Shown here: piece by piece, positions 1 to 7,224 of the stretch
How positions within the stretch are numbered: the first letter of the stretch is position 1
How the letters are laid out: every line of letters begins with the position of its first letter
Origin: a virus
Direction: 5' to 3' (one strand)
IMG/VR virus record: IMGVR_UViG_3300042429_000662
Coordinates: 1-28,334 of that record
Length of the DNA stretch: 28,334 bases
Program-made: the position numbers and the translations under genes
The notes under the pieces: model-generated
Seen by the model: the letters and a program-made list of their open reading frames with translations, nothing else
The model's database searches: none
What the model was told of the DNA's origin: nothing

Positions 1-1
1 C

Positions 2-367
2 GGCACTATTGATTCAATGTCATTTGGGTTCAACGTCATTAAAGATTCGTGGTCTGATGATGGCAGTGTGCGAACCCTTGAACAAGTGCGTGTGTTCGAA
101 ATCAGTTTGGTGTCTTTCCCTGCCTACACCGCTACCGCTGGCACAGTGTCAGTTCGTGAACAACGAAACATTGACCCTGACAAACTTGCAGACAGTTTGG
201 CACGGTTGGAATACGGTGAACAGTTAGACGCTGATCAGGCTGAACTGATTAAAACCGTTGTTGACAAACTAACTGACACCCCTGAACCTGCCCCTGATAA
301 CGGGTTGGAATTGCTGGAACTTCAGCAACTAAAATTGAAACTACTTGAGAAAGGTTTAGCACTATGA
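2..367 (+). CDS. Prohead (capsid maturation) protease, C-terminal part
   Basis: The frame is open from the first bases of the window, so the N-terminal catalytic part lies to the left and 121 codons remain. The visible start, around residues 5-40, has a run of the type MSFGF, then a Trp, then an R-x-L-x-x-V-x-V-x-E-I-S-x-V-S-x-P-A-Y pattern. This is typical of the end of the HK97-type prohead protease domain (peptidase family S78). The family cleaves the scaffold region of the capsid protein and itself during head maturation. The last 60 residues are acidic and Leu-rich, probably a helical or coiled tail. Its position just before the major capsid gene is the standard one. The stop overlaps the next start as ATGA. 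Confidence 0.85.
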   Translation, partial: GTIDSMSFGFNVIKDSWSDDGSVRTLEQVRVFEISLVSFPAYTATAGTVSVREQRNIDPDKLADSLARLEYGEQLDADQAELIKTVVDKLTDTPEPAPDNGLELLELQQLKLKLLEKGLAL

Positions 368-522
368 CTTCTGTAAACGAAATCGAAATTGCTATTCGTG
401 TAATTCGTGAAGTGTCGGGTGATCCGATAGTGGGTGCGATTGCTGAACTGTTGAAAGATTTAGAAGCTTCAGCGGTAGCCCCAAAGGATGTGCGAACAGT
501 CACCCCGAAAGAAACACGCTAA
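364..522 (+). CDS. Small hypothetical protein between protease and capsid genes
   Basis: This 52-residue ORF begins with the ATG that overlaps the protease stop (ATGA), so it is probably translated by coupling. The protein is short, helical-looking and mildly acidic, with alternating Ile/Val and charged residues in the first 35 positions. It has no cysteines and no membrane segment. It ends 12 bp before a strong terminator and is therefore the last gene of the head-protease transcript. I do not recognise a family; a scaffold-like or accessory head role is possible from position only. Confidence 0.6.
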   Translation: MTSVNEIEIAIRVIREVSGDPIVGAIAELLKDLEASAVAPKDVRTVTPKETR

Positions 523-534
523 CTTACAGCGTGT

Positions 535-570
535 AACCCCTGCCGATTCTACTCTAGGCGGGGGTTTTCT
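535..570 (+). terminator. Rho-independent terminator after the protease operon
   Basis: AACCCCTGCC and GGCGGGGGTTTT form a GC-rich stem with a 12-nt loop, followed by a T-rich run (TTTTCTTTC). It separates the protease transcript from the capsid transcript, which then has its own promoter. Confidence 0.85.
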
Positions 571-590
571 TTCGCCCTAAAGGGTGTTAA

Positions 591-608
591 AAAAACTGCG
601 GTAGAATC
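591..608 (+). promoter_or_regulatory. Putative late promoter (CTGCGGTAGAAT motif) for the major capsid gene
   Basis: The 18-bp string AAAAACTGCGGTAGAATC occurs here and again exactly at 5667-5684 before the major tail gene. Its 12-bp core recurs at 7280-7291. TAGAAT at 602-607 would serve as a -10 element, preceded by TGCGG; no clear -35 hexamer lies at 17 bp. It sits directly after a terminator and about 95 bp before the capsid start, as expected of a promoter. Recognition by host sigma A, or with phage factors, is inference. Confidence 0.65.
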
Positions 609-638
609 TAAACAGGTTCTGTGTCGGCACGGCCTAAC

Positions 639-662
639 GCTGGTCAGTGTCTGCACGTCAGC
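639..662 (+). other. Possible hairpin in the capsid mRNA leader
   Basis: GCTG at 639-642 can pair with CAGC at 659-662, and inner GTG with CAC, within the approximately 85-nt leader between the putative -10 and the capsid ATG. The pairing is modest. It may stabilise an abundant mRNA, but this is only a visual fold. Confidence 0.25.
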
Positions 663-700
663 AAATTCCAAAAATCAAATTTATCTAAGGATTATTTAAA

Positions 701-1852
701 ATGAGTGATTTCATTAAAGCTCAGTCGGAAACCCGTAACAATTTGGTTGCACAGATGCGTGAAGTTATTGACGCTGTTGCTGCCGAATCACGTGGTCTTT
801 CGTCTGAGGAAAAGATTAAGATTGAGCGACTAGAGGCTGACATTGAAGCCCGTGACGCTGCAATTGCAACTGCCCAGAAGGTATCTGAGCGTGAAGCCCG
901 TGCTGTTGAAGCCGCACAAGGTTTCGCACCGGTTGAAGCCCGTCAGTCAAACGATGGTGACCTTCTTCGTTCGATTGCTAAGGGTGAGATGCGTGGTCAC
1001 GAATTCGTTCGTGAAACCCGTGCTGCCCTAGTTCCTTCGTCTAACACCGTTGGTCAATCGTTCTACAACCAGGTGTTTCAGATTGCACAGTTGGTCGGCC
1101 CTATGCTTACCACTTCGGAAGTGTTCAACACTGCTTCTGGTGAATCGCTAGTGATCCCAACCGTCACCGCTGTTTCTTCGGCTGGTTCGGTTGCTGCTGG
1201 TTCGGCTATCACCGAAAGCAACCCAACCTTCTCAAGCATCACTTTGGGTGCTGAGAAATACGCCGCACTTGTATCTGTTTCAAGCGAGCTTCTAACTGAC
1301 GCTGGTTTTGACATCTCAGGTTACATTGCTCAGGAACTTGGAACTGCACTAGGTCTTCAGGCCAACAGCGTTCTAACCACTAAGCTTTCGGGTGCTGCTG
1401 GTTCGGTTGTTACTGGTGGAACTGGTGTTTCGGGTGCTGCTACTTATGAGAACCTGATTGACCTTGTTTACGGTATCGCTGACGGTGCGCGTGTTCTTCC
1501 AGGTCTGGGCTTCCAGATGTCGAAGACCGGTATTGCTGCTGCCCGTAAGATGAAGGATGGTGCTGGCAACTACATTTGGTCTGACAGTGCTATTCCAGGT
1601 CAGCCAGCCACCCTGCTAGGTTACTCGGTTTATGAGAACCCAGCGGTTGCTGCTGTTGCTACTGGTGCTAAGTCGGTTCTGTTCGGTCACCTACCTTCGT
1701 TCAAGGTTCGTGTTGCTGGCGGTATCCGTGTAGATCAGTCAAGCGACTACGCGTTCAACACTGACGTTGTGACCTATCGTGGAATTATCCGCCTTGACGG
1801 TGGCCTAACCCACGCTACCCACATTGGTTACTTCAAGGGTGGCGCAAGCTAA
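701..1852 (+). CDS. Major capsid protein, HK97 fold
   Basis: The 383-residue protein begins with a highly charged, helical region (about residues 1-80, repeated E/R/A heptad-like spacing). This fits the scaffolding delta domain that the prohead protease removes. The rest is the Ala/Gly/Ser/Thr-rich HK97 capsid core, with a central run in the style of PTVTAVSSAGSVAAGSAITES and a C-terminal DGGLTHATHIGYFKGGAS. The length matches this family. Codon choice differs from the neighbours (more TTC, AAC, CTT, ACC), as expected for a very abundant product. It is a single-gene transcript with its own promoter, an AAGGA ribosome site and a strong terminator. Confidence 0.93.
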   Translation: MSDFIKAQSETRNNLVAQMREVIDAVAAESRGLSSEEKIKIERLEADIEARDAAIATAQKVSEREARAVEAAQGFAPVEARQSNDGDLLRSIAKGEMRGHEFVRETRAALVPSSNTVGQSFYNQVFQIAQLVGPMLTTSEVFNTASGESLVIPTVTAVSSAGSVAAGSAITESNPTFSSITLGAEKYAALVSVSSELLTDAGFDISGYIAQELGTALGLQANSVLTTKLSGAAGSVVTGGTGVSGAATYENLIDLVYGIADGARVLPGLGFQMSKTGIAAARKMKDGAGNYIWSDSAIPGQPATLLGYSVYENPAVAAVATGAKSVLFGHLPSFKVRVAGGIRVDQSSDYAFNTDVVTYRGIIRLDGGLTHATHIGYFKGGAS

Positions 1853-1870
1853 ACACTTGCCCTTAAATTC

Positions 1871-1908
1871 ACAACCCCCCAACAGCGTAGAGTTGGGGGG
1901 TTGTGTTT
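1871..1908 (+). terminator. Strong terminator after the capsid gene, probably bidirectional
   Basis: ACAACCCCCCAAC and GTTGGGGGGTTGT form a perfect 13-bp stem with an 8-nt loop, followed by GTTTTCTC. The stem is symmetrical and also lies at the 3' end of the convergent minus-strand gene, so it could stop transcription both ways. Confidence 0.9.
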
Positions 1909-1910
1909 TC

Positions 1911-1936
1911 TCCTGCGTAGGGGGATTGCAGGAAAC
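1911..1936. repeat. 26-bp repeat, copy 1, abutting a minus-strand stop codon
   Basis: This 26-bp segment is identical to 12838-12863. It contains an internal inverted repeat, TCCTGC and GCAGGA, separated by 11 bp. In both copies it follows a rightward terminator and ends exactly one base before the stop codon of a minus-strand gene. It could be a 3'-end RNA hairpin of the leftward gene or a recombination boundary of a gene cassette. Confidence 0.85.
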
Positions 1937-2350
1937 CTATGCGGCTTGAATTAGTTTCTCAAGTCGGCTGATGAAGTGAAGGCTGGTTTTGTCATTCCAA
2001 CCTGGTTGCCCCAACCGTGCCTGATAGACCGCTAGTGAAGCTTTGTATTCTTCGACAGTCGGTGCTGGCGGTTCAATGTCTGCGTGATACTCAGATGGGG
2101 TAGGGCAGTTGCCGTTGCATTTGCGGATGCCTAAGTTGGCACTTTCAATTGCGTATTCCCACAGGTCAGACATTTTGGTTGTGAAGTAGATTCCGTCAGT
2201 TCTGAATCCGACTACAAACCGGTGGTTATCGTTTGTGTTGAACACGTGACCTTCTGGTGCGATTAGTGTCAGGCTGTCACCGTCATCTTGAAGGGTTGCC
2301 CCTGCACGTTTGATGGCGGCTAGTGCGTTTGTTTTAGTTGGCTTGACCAT
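1937..2350 (-). CDS. Hypothetical protein (minus-strand moron)
   Basis: A 137-residue protein of unknown family, transcribed against the surrounding virion genes. The N-terminal 25 residues are Lys/Ala-rich. The middle (about 25-75) looks beta-rich and contains a VVGFRTDGIYFTTKMSDLWEYA-like stretch. A Cys pair (C-N-G-N-C, about residues 78-82) and a Pro-rich linker follow, and the C-terminus is helical. An excellent ribosome site, AGGAAAGGAAAC, precedes the ATG. The gene has its own promoter (2385-2395) and ends at the 26-bp repeat, so it is an independent unit of the moron type. Role unknown. Confidence 0.75.
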   Translation of the reverse strand: MVKPTKTNALAAIKRAGATLQDDGDSLTLIAPEGHVFNTNDNHRFVVGFRTDGIYFTTKMSDLWEYAIESANLGIRKCNGNCPTPSEYHADIEPPAPTVEEYKASLAVYQARLGQPGWNDKTSLHFISRLEKLIQAA

Positions 2351-2384
2351 CTTGTTTCCTTTCCTATTGCTTCCTTGTATTTAC

Positions 2385-2430
2385 ATTCAACCACATTTCA
2401 AACAAAAAATGTTGCATTTCTACAAACTTT
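2385..2430 (-). promoter_or_regulatory. Early-type promoter for the 1937-2350 gene
   Basis: Read on the minus strand, TGTGGTTGAATGTAA (TTGAAT = 2390 down to 2385) is followed by the leader motif ACAAGGAAGCAA. Upstream at fixed spacing are AAAAAAGTTTG and GAAATG. The same elements in the same register occur before the genes at 12864-13043 and 22371-22556. A GTTACC box lies at 2439-2444. Which hexamer acts as -35 is unclear. Confidence 0.6.
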
Positions 2431-2455
2431 TTTGAACGTTACCAAACTGTTATTT

Positions 2456-2464
2456 TGCTACTAT
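2456..2464 (+). promoter_or_regulatory. Possible extended -10 for the glycosyltransferase transcript
   Basis: TGCTACTAT fits an extended -10 (TG-n-TAnnAT) 22 bp before the GTG start at 2487, in a gene-free divergent region (2351-2486). The preceding gene on this strand ends at a strong terminator, so a promoter is needed here. No -35 at good spacing is seen (TTGAAC is 21 bp away). Confidence 0.4.
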
Positions 2465-2486
2465 TTGAGTAACGAAAGGAAACAAC

Positions 2487-3695
2487 GTGGGCAAATCGGG
2501 AAACCCTGCCAAACAAACCAAACCCCTAAACGGTGCAGTAGCCGTTTGGTCTAATTCACCAGGTATGCCAACCGGATACGGCGAACAGGCAAAACTGTTA
2601 ATTGACTTGTTGAAACGTGACGGGGCTAAAGTGGCAGCCGTTTCAAACTATGGTTTGGAAGGTGTAGTTGATGAATACCGTTCACCTTATGGCCCTGTTC
2701 CACATTATCCGCGTGGGTTAGACACTTACAGTAATGACGTTGTAGGGATGCACTATGCACATTTTATGTCGCAACATCCTGACCTTCAAAAGCTCATAAT
2801 CACCCTTTATGATGTTTGGATTTTGAAAGGTAAAGGTTGGGATGATAAACGGGTTGCGTCTTGGATGCCCCTTGATCACGTGACCCTGCCACCAGCAGTT
2901 GCGGATTGGGCTAGACGGGATAACGTCACCCCTGTTGCTATGGCGAAACACGGTGTGCGTCAGTTGAACGCTGCTGGTATTGAATGTGAATACGTGCCAC
3001 ATTCGATTGACACGAAAGTTATGAAACCCACTGACACGATTGGTGGGCGTGACGGGCGTGACTATCTGGGTGCAAATGACCGGTTTGTTGTGGGTATGGT
3101 TGCTGCTAATAAAGCTTCAGGTTTGGTTCACCGAAAAGCGTTTAGTGAAAACTTGCAAGCGTTCAGTGTGTTCCACCAGAAACACCCTGACACGTTGTTG
3201 TATTTGCACACCGACTTTATTGGTGGTGCAGGTGGTTGGAATCTGCTGAAACTGTTGACCGCTTATGGTATCCCGAAAGAAGCAGTGACGTTCCCTGCGT
3301 TGAATGATTACCGTTACGGTGTCAGCCGTGCAGACCTGGCTGGTTTTTATACCGCTATGGATGTTCTTCTTGCCGTGTCTTACGGTGAAGGGTTTGGTGT
3401 TCCCACTGTTGAAGCTCAAGCGTGTGGCACACCCGTTATCGGTTCTAGTTGGGCAGCAACCCCTGATCTGCTTTCTGATGATTGCTGGATGGTTGACGGC
3501 ACTATGGCGTGGGATGCAGGTCAAGATGCGTTTTGGGTGACACCTAACGTGTCTTCGATTGTGTCTGCGTTGGAACTGGCTTATGAGCGTGGGCGTGGCC
3601 GTTCGCAAGCGTCTATTGATTTTGCTAAACAGTTTGACACTGAAACGGTTTGGCAAGAACACTGGTTGCCGTTGCTGTCAAAGTTGTTGGCGTGA
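2487..3695 (+). CDS. Glycosyltransferase, GT-B fold, GT4-like
   Basis: A 402-residue protein. The N-terminal domain opens with a Rossmann strand and SPGMPTGYGEQA, resembling the nucleotide-sugar enzyme pattern in which a Gly-rich loop follows the first strand. The C-terminal domain has the GT4 signature YGEGFGVPTVEAQACGTPVI, with the E-x7-E pair at residues 301 and 309, which contacts the donor sugar nucleotide. It would move a sugar from an NDP-sugar to an unknown acceptor. It starts at GTG after GAAAGGAAAC and is followed by a GT2 enzyme and a nucleotidyltransferase in overlapping frames. Sitting between capsid and connector genes, the block may glycosylate virion proteins (inference). Confidence 0.85.
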   Translation: MGKSGNPAKQTKPLNGAVAVWSNSPGMPTGYGEQAKLLIDLLKRDGAKVAAVSNYGLEGVVDEYRSPYGPVPHYPRGLDTYSNDVVGMHYAHFMSQHPDLQKLIITLYDVWILKGKGWDDKRVASWMPLDHVTLPPAVADWARRDNVTPVAMAKHGVRQLNAAGIECEYVPHSIDTKVMKPTDTIGGRDGRDYLGANDRFVVGMVAANKASGLVHRKAFSENLQAFSVFHQKHPDTLLYLHTDFIGGAGGWNLLKLLTAYGIPKEAVTFPALNDYRYGVSRADLAGFYTAMDVLLAVSYGEGFGVPTVEAQACGTPVIGSSWAATPDLLSDDCWMVDGTMAWDAGQDAFWVTPNVSSIVSALELAYERGRGRSQASIDFAKQFDTETVWQEHWLPLLSKLLA

Positions 3696-4339
3696 TTCCG
3701 GTTCTAGGTTTTGCGGTAGTCAATCAGTTTGCTAAAGCAGACCGTCTGTTGGCTTCCATTGATTACCCTGTTGAACATTTGATGATTGTTGATAACAGTG
3801 GCACTGCTTCGTGGAATCCTGTCAAACCGGATTGGGTGGCGAACCTATGGGTTGTGCGTGTGCCGTTCGGGTTAGGTTTGGTTGGGGCGTGGAATCTGAT
3901 TGTGAAAGCAAACCCTTACGCCCCGTATTGGTTGCTGATTAATGATGATGCGTGGTTTGAACCTGGTGCGTTGAAACAAATCGCAGACGGTGTTGATTCG
4001 TCAACGCTGAACTTTATTGGCACAAACCCTGAATGGTCGGGTATAGCGTTAGGTGAAAAAGTTGTTGAAACTGTTGGCCTTTATGATGAACGTTTTTACC
4101 CTTTGTATTTTGATGATAACGATTATGAGCGGCGTATTACTGACGCTGGTTTTGTTATCAACCGTATCGGGGCTGTGGTTCATCACGAAAACAGCAGCAC
4201 ACTTCATTCTGGGTTTCAGTCGAAGAACGTGGTGAGCTTTAGAAACAACCAACTGCTTTATGAAATGAAGGTTGCCGTTGATGACTATTCTGAAGGTAAC
4301 TGGTCTTTAGCGATTAGAAGGGCGAACCGGTGGGATTGA
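3692..4339 (+). CDS. Glycosyltransferase family 2 (GT-A fold)
   Basis: I choose the GTG at 3692, which overlaps the previous stop as GTGA and gives 215 residues beginning with a typical GT2 first strand. An in-frame ATG at 3650 would add an unlikely N-terminal tail. The chain has VDNSG (about residues 32-36), an N-D-D motif (residues 84-86) in the place of the metal-binding DxD, and YFDDNDYERRI further on. That last motif is the acidic D/ED-Y pattern usual in rhamnosyl- or galactofuranosyltransferase-like GT2 enzymes. It probably works with the GT4 enzyme upstream on the same glycan. Donor and acceptor cannot be read from the sequence. Confidence 0.85.
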   Translation: MIPVLGFAVVNQFAKADRLLASIDYPVEHLMIVDNSGTASWNPVKPDWVANLWVVRVPFGLGLVGAWNLIVKANPYAPYWLLINDDAWFEPGALKQIADGVDSSTLNFIGTNPEWSGIALGEKVVETVGLYDERFYPLYFDDNDYERRITDAGFVINRIGAVVHHENSSTLHSGFQSKNVVSFRNNQLLYEMKVAVDDYSEGNWSLAIRRANRWD

Positions 4340-4752
4340 AAGTTTATACGGGTGGCACGTTTGATTTGTTCCACGCTGGTCACGTCAAGTTTTTGGAACG
4401 TTGCCGTCAGTTCGGTAAAGTCACGGTGGCGTTGAACACTGACGAATTCATTGAAGCGTATAAAGGTAAACCGCCCGTGATGTCTTATGAAGAACGGGCT
4501 GAAGTGTTGCTGGCTTGCCGTTTCGTTCACGATGTTGTGCCGAACTTTGACGGTGCTGATTCACGCACCGCAATTGACTGGGTTGAACCTGACTTGATTG
4601 TTATTGGGTCTGACTGGGCGGTTCGTGAATATCACGCACAAATGGGTTTTGATCAGGCGTGGCTTGATGAACGGGGTATTGGTTTGTGTTATTTGCCTTA
4701 CACGAAGGGTGTTAGTTCGACTGACATTAAAGCCCGAATCAGTAGGCGGTAA
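4330..4752 (+). CDS. Cytidylyltransferase-like nucleotidyltransferase (TagD type)
   Basis: A 140-residue protein with all core motifs of the small nucleotidyltransferase fold: YTGGTFDLFHAGH (HxGH at residues 15-18, binds the nucleotide phosphates), an ALNTDEF strand, an IDWVEPDLIVIGSDW region and GVSSTDIK near the end (equivalent of the ISTT motif). Glycerol-3-phosphate cytidylyltransferase and relatives have this size. It would couple a phosphorylated alcohol or sugar to CMP or AMP. GTG at 4330 is favoured by AGAAGG nine bases upstream; TTG at 4336, overlapping the previous stop, is the alternative. It closes the glycan block. Confidence 0.87.
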   Translation: MGLKVYTGGTFDLFHAGHVKFLERCRQFGKVTVALNTDEFIEAYKGKPPVMSYEERAEVLLACRFVHDVVPNFDGADSRTAIDWVEPDLIVIGSDWAVREYHAQMGFDQAWLDERGIGLCYLPYTKGVSSTDIKARISRR

Positions 4753-4783
4753 ACTAGAAGCGTAGGCTTTTAGAAGGTGTTTG

Positions 4784-5404
4784 ATGGCGATTACTAACGG
4801 GTATGCAACCCTGACCGAAATAAAAACAAGTTTGCGAATCAGTGACACCATTGATGATGCACAACTGGAAATGGCTGTTGAAGCAGCCAGCCGTTTAATT
4901 GACGGTTATGCGCAACGATATTTTTACCCGTCAGGCACGGCTACGCGTGTGTTTGCGTCAGATAACACTTACCAGGTTGTTCTTGATGACTTGTTGACTG
5001 TGACTGAAGTCAAACTTTCTAGCCTTGATAACGGCACGTATGACACAACTCTTGTGCCAAACGATTACCAACTGTATCCGTTGAACAACGTTGTGGGCGG
5101 TCTGACCGGTTGGCCATTTACTGAAATGGTTTTGGCTGGCAACTATCTATCAGCCAACTATGGGTTCACTACTGGTTCGGGTAGGGCTAACGTTCAAATT
5201 ACGGGAACGTGGGGCTGGTCTGCTGTGCCGATAGCCGTCAAACAGGCAACTATCATTCAAGCTTCACGCATTTTTAAACGTGCAGATTCACCGTTGGGTG
5301 TTGCAGGGTTTGGGGATATGGGTGTGATGCGTGTCAGTTCTAGCCTTGACCCTGACGTTCGACAGTTGATTGATCCTTACCGCCTTATGAGAAACTTTCA
5401 ATAA
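4784..5404 (+). CDS. Head-tail connector protein (gp6-like)
   Basis: A 206-residue protein. ATG at 4784 is well placed after AGAAGG; the in-frame TTG at 4781 is less likely. The N-terminus (YATLTEIKTSLRISDTIDDAQLEMAVEAASRLIDGYAQRYF) is the helical pattern of HK97 gp6-like or gp15-like head-tail connectors, which form a ring under the portal. The rest is a beta-rich region and a C-terminal helix ending in DPDVRQLIDPYR, which is typical of actinophage versions. The stop overlaps the next start. This is the first gene after the glycan insertion that returns to the usual morphogenesis order. Confidence 0.8.
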   Translation: MAITNGYATLTEIKTSLRISDTIDDAQLEMAVEAASRLIDGYAQRYFYPSGTATRVFASDNTYQVVLDDLLTVTEVKLSSLDNGTYDTTLVPNDYQLYPLNNVVGGLTGWPFTEMVLAGNYLSANYGFTTGSGRANVQITGTWGWSAVPIAVKQATIIQASRIFKRADSPLGVAGFGDMGVMRVSSSLDPDVRQLIDPYRLMRNFQ

Positions 5405-5811
5405 TGGCAACTGTTTCCCAAATCCGTGACGGCCTTGCCGCTAACCTTGCCACCATTGCAGGTCTACGCACTGCCGCTACTGTGCCTGATTCGCCTAACC
5501 CACCGATTGCAATTGTTGAACCGGTATCAATCAACTTTGACACCACGTTTGGGCGTGGGCTTGATGAATACTTGTTTAAGATTACTGTGGTTGCTGGTAG
5601 GGCTGATGAACGGTCAGGGCAAAACAAGATTGACGGTTACTGTAATCCGTCAGGGTCACTGTCAGTAAAAACTGCGGTAGAATCAGATAAGACACTTGGT
5701 GGCGTTGTTCAGACACTACGGGTGACTGGGCTTTCAACATATGGAAGCATCACAATTGCAGAAATACCATACCTAGCAGCAGAATTTGCTGTGTCGGTTT
5801 ACTCTAACTAG
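5404..5811 (+). CDS. Probable tail terminator / head-tail joining protein
   Basis: A 135-residue protein whose ATG overlaps the upstream stop (TAATG). It begins with an amphipathic helix (VSQIRDGLAANLATIAGLRTA) and continues with alternating beta strands. This, with its place just before the major tail gene, fits a tail-terminator or head-tail joining protein of siphophages (inference from size, shape and synteny). No catalytic motif is seen. Its last third contains the promoter-like 18-bp string at 5667-5684 that probably drives the following gene. Confidence 0.6.
   Translation: MATVSQIRDGLAANLATIAGLRTAATVPDSPNPPIAIVEPVSINFDTTFGRGLDEYLFKITVVAGRADERSGQNKIDGYCNPSGSLSVKTAVESDKTLGGVVQTLRVTGLSTYGSITIAEIPYLAAEFAVSVYSN
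5667..5684 (+). promoter_or_regulatory. Putative late promoter inside the upstream gene, for the major tail gene
   Basis: An 18-bp string identical to 591-608 (AAAAACTGCGGTAGAATC), with TAGAAT at 5678-5683. It lies inside the coding region of the preceding gene, 140 bp before the major tail gene. Exact conservation before the two most abundant virion proteins supports a promoter role. No -35 is evident. Confidence 0.6.
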
Positions 5812-5823
5812 GGAAAAAACTAA

Positions 5824-6240
5824 ATGCCAAAATTTGTAGCAACAAACTTTCAGATTAGCTTGAACGGAACTGATCTAACTTCAAGCCTTTCATCAGCCAC
5901 ACTTGAAATTACTTCAAATGAAGTTGAAACCACCACGTTCGGAACTGCTTCGACTGCTTACCGCACTGTTGTTGGTGGAATCGTTTCAGGTTCGGTCAAA
6001 CTAGACTTCTACCAGGATTACGCTTCAGCATCAGTTGACGCAACCCTAAACAGCCTGATCAACACGATTGGAACTGTGGTCATTAAGCCACTGGGTTCTG
6101 CTGTAACTTCAACTAACCCTTCATACACTGCCACCTGTCTAATCAACAACTACACCCCTGTTTCTGGCACGATTGGTGACCTGTCTTCGTTCAGCGTGAC
6201 GTGGCCTACCACCGGCACAATCACTAGGGCAACGGCGTAA
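5824..6240 (+). CDS. Major tail (tube) protein
   Basis: A 138-residue protein, nearly all Thr/Ser-rich beta strands, with the pattern FQISLNGTDLTSSLSSATLEITSNEVETTTFG at the start and SFSVTWPTTGTITRAT at the end. This is the common form of siphophage tail-tube subunits, which stack as hexameric rings around the tape measure. Codon use again shifts to TTC/AAC/CTT/ACC, as in the capsid gene, a sign of strong expression. It is followed after three bases by the tail assembly chaperone, which is the conserved order. Confidence 0.88.
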   Translation: MPKFVATNFQISLNGTDLTSSLSSATLEITSNEVETTTFGTASTAYRTVVGGIVSGSVKLDFYQDYASASVDATLNSLINTIGTVVIKPLGSAVTSTNPSYTATCLINNYTPVSGTIGDLSSFSVTWPTTGTITRATA

Positions 6241-6243
6241 CAA

Positions 6244-6504
6244 ATGAGAATGAATCTACGCGTTGAATTTTTGGATGACACCAGCAAGAATGTGACTGCT
6301 ATCGCTTCCGATATGGTGGCGTTCGAAAACGAATTCAATCTTTCTATTGCACGTCTTGAACACGAACTGAAGCTAACCCACCTGCTTTATTTGGCGTGGC
6401 ACGTTGAACACCGCACGAAGGTTACGGGTAAACCGTTTCTTGAATGGGTGGAAGATGTTGCCCAAGTTGGTGTCGGTGATGCTGACCCAAAATCAAAGGG
6501 CTAG
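6244..6504 (+). CDS. Tail assembly chaperone, short form (G-like)
   Basis: An 86-residue protein made by normal termination at TAG 6502-6504. The sequence is acidic and helical, with a RVEFLDDTSKNVTAIASDMVAFENEF start seen in actinophage tail chaperones. These proteins coat the tape measure during tail assembly and do not remain in the virion. The last codons hold the CCCAAAA slippery site that gives the long form (6244-6644). Confidence 0.85.
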   Translation: MRMNLRVEFLDDTSKNVTAIASDMVAFENEFNLSIARLEHELKLTHLLYLAWHVEHRTKVTGKPFLEWVEDVAQVGVGDADPKSKG

Positions 6505-6644
6505 GCGAAACTTCAGCCCATTGGTTTATTGCCACCCTTGCAGTTGAAACAGGCATTGCCCCTAGTGTTTTGATGCAGGAAAGTGAACGAATGTTGTTCA
6601 CGATGGGTAAAGTTTTGGTTGCTAAAGCTTCACCTAGTCAATAA
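6244..6644 (+). CDS. Tail assembly chaperone, long form (G-T) by -1 frameshift
   Basis: Reading shifts back one base after AAA 6490-6492 and continues ATC 6492-6494 to TAA 6642-6644, giving about 133 residues. The added 50 residues (LGETSAHWFIATLAVETGIAPSV and on) carry no start codon of their own. Their helical style is that of the T part of chaperones, so expression as a fusion is the natural reading. The G/G-T pair made in a fixed ratio is a conserved feature of long-tailed phages. The product would recruit the tape measure and tail tube protein. Confidence 0.85.
6486..6492 (+). other. -1 ribosomal frameshift heptamer CCCAAAA
   Basis: The heptamer is in the correct X-XXY-YYZ phase (C CCA AAA) for the G frame. 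After slippage the tRNAs re-pair with CCC and AAA, and the -1 frame opens exactly into the T region. The 0-frame stop is ten bases downstream. No strong stimulatory stem was identified by eye. Confidence 0.85.
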
Positions 6645-6678
6645 AGAAACCCCCTACCAGGTTGGTGGGGGGTTCTTT
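6643..6678. terminator. Bidirectional terminator between the tail chaperone and a minus-strand gene
   Basis: AAAGAAACCCCCTACC pairs with GGTGGGGGGTTCTTT around a short loop, with A-rich and T-rich flanks on both sides. It can stop both the rightward tail transcript and the leftward gene that ends at 6689. Confidence 0.85.
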
Positions 6679-6688
6679 AATTTGATGA

Positions 6689-7189
6689 TTAGTTTGATAG
6701 CACTTTACAGTTGTGCAGTTTGCAGGAACAGTAAACGTATTGTAGGTAACCAGCCTGTTCGCCTTCGATTGTTAGGCGTTCGTCAATTTCAAAGTTTTTG
6801 TGCCAAACCACTTGTGACGCTGCTAGGTCAATCATTGATTGAATGTCTTGTTCGGTGAATCGGCTGTTGGCTACTATCCACGCGAATCCGTCAATGTTGG
6901 TTATGGCGTTGTATGCCAACCGAACCACTAGGGCCTGATAGTAGACGTTATCTGCTGGTATGTTGCCTTTACCGATTTCAATTAGTGCTGCTTCGTATTG
7001 AAATAGACCGTCTGTGATGTGGTCAATGGTGTCATAGGTTTCTGGGAACAGTTTTGCAATATCCCACAGTTCGGTTTCAATGTTTTTTTGACCGGTGATG
7101 ATGTTTGCGGAATGTTCCAGCATTAGTTCGTTGTAAAGCTTTCGGGCTTCACCGCTGATTGGTTCGACTGTGTATGTGTCAGTGTTCAT
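6689..7189 (-). CDS. Hypothetical protein (minus-strand moron in the tail module)
   Basis: A 166-residue, acidic, mostly helical protein with no recognised family. Its last 15 residues hold a cluster of three cysteines (Y-C-S-C-K-L-H-N-C), which could bind a metal. The ribosome site (AAAAAGGAAAAC before ATG) and the promoter at 7225-7235 are its own. It splits the usually continuous chaperone-to-tape-measure order, so it is probably a moron expressed apart from the late genes. Function unknown. Confidence 0.75.
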   Translation of the reverse strand: MNTDTYTVEPISGEARKLYNELMLEHSANIITGQKNIETELWDIAKLFPETYDTIDHITDGLFQYEAALIEIGKGNIPADNVYYQALVVRLAYNAITNIDGFAWIVANSRFTEQDIQSMIDLAASQVVWHKNFEIDERLTIEGEQAGYLQYVYCSCKLHNCKVLSN

Positions 7190-7224
7190 AGTTTTCCTTT
7201 TTCTAGTTACTGCCTTGTTCGTCT

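Noticed and set aside
9-503. Short frames at 9-227 (plus) and 249-503 (minus)
   Set aside because: Both overlap the protease and the 364-522 gene in other frames and lack ribosome sites or recognisable sequence.
3117-3662. 181-residue open frame on the minus strand
   Set aside because: Opposite the GT4 gene, with Arg/Thr/Cys-rich, non-protein-like sequence; shadow frame.
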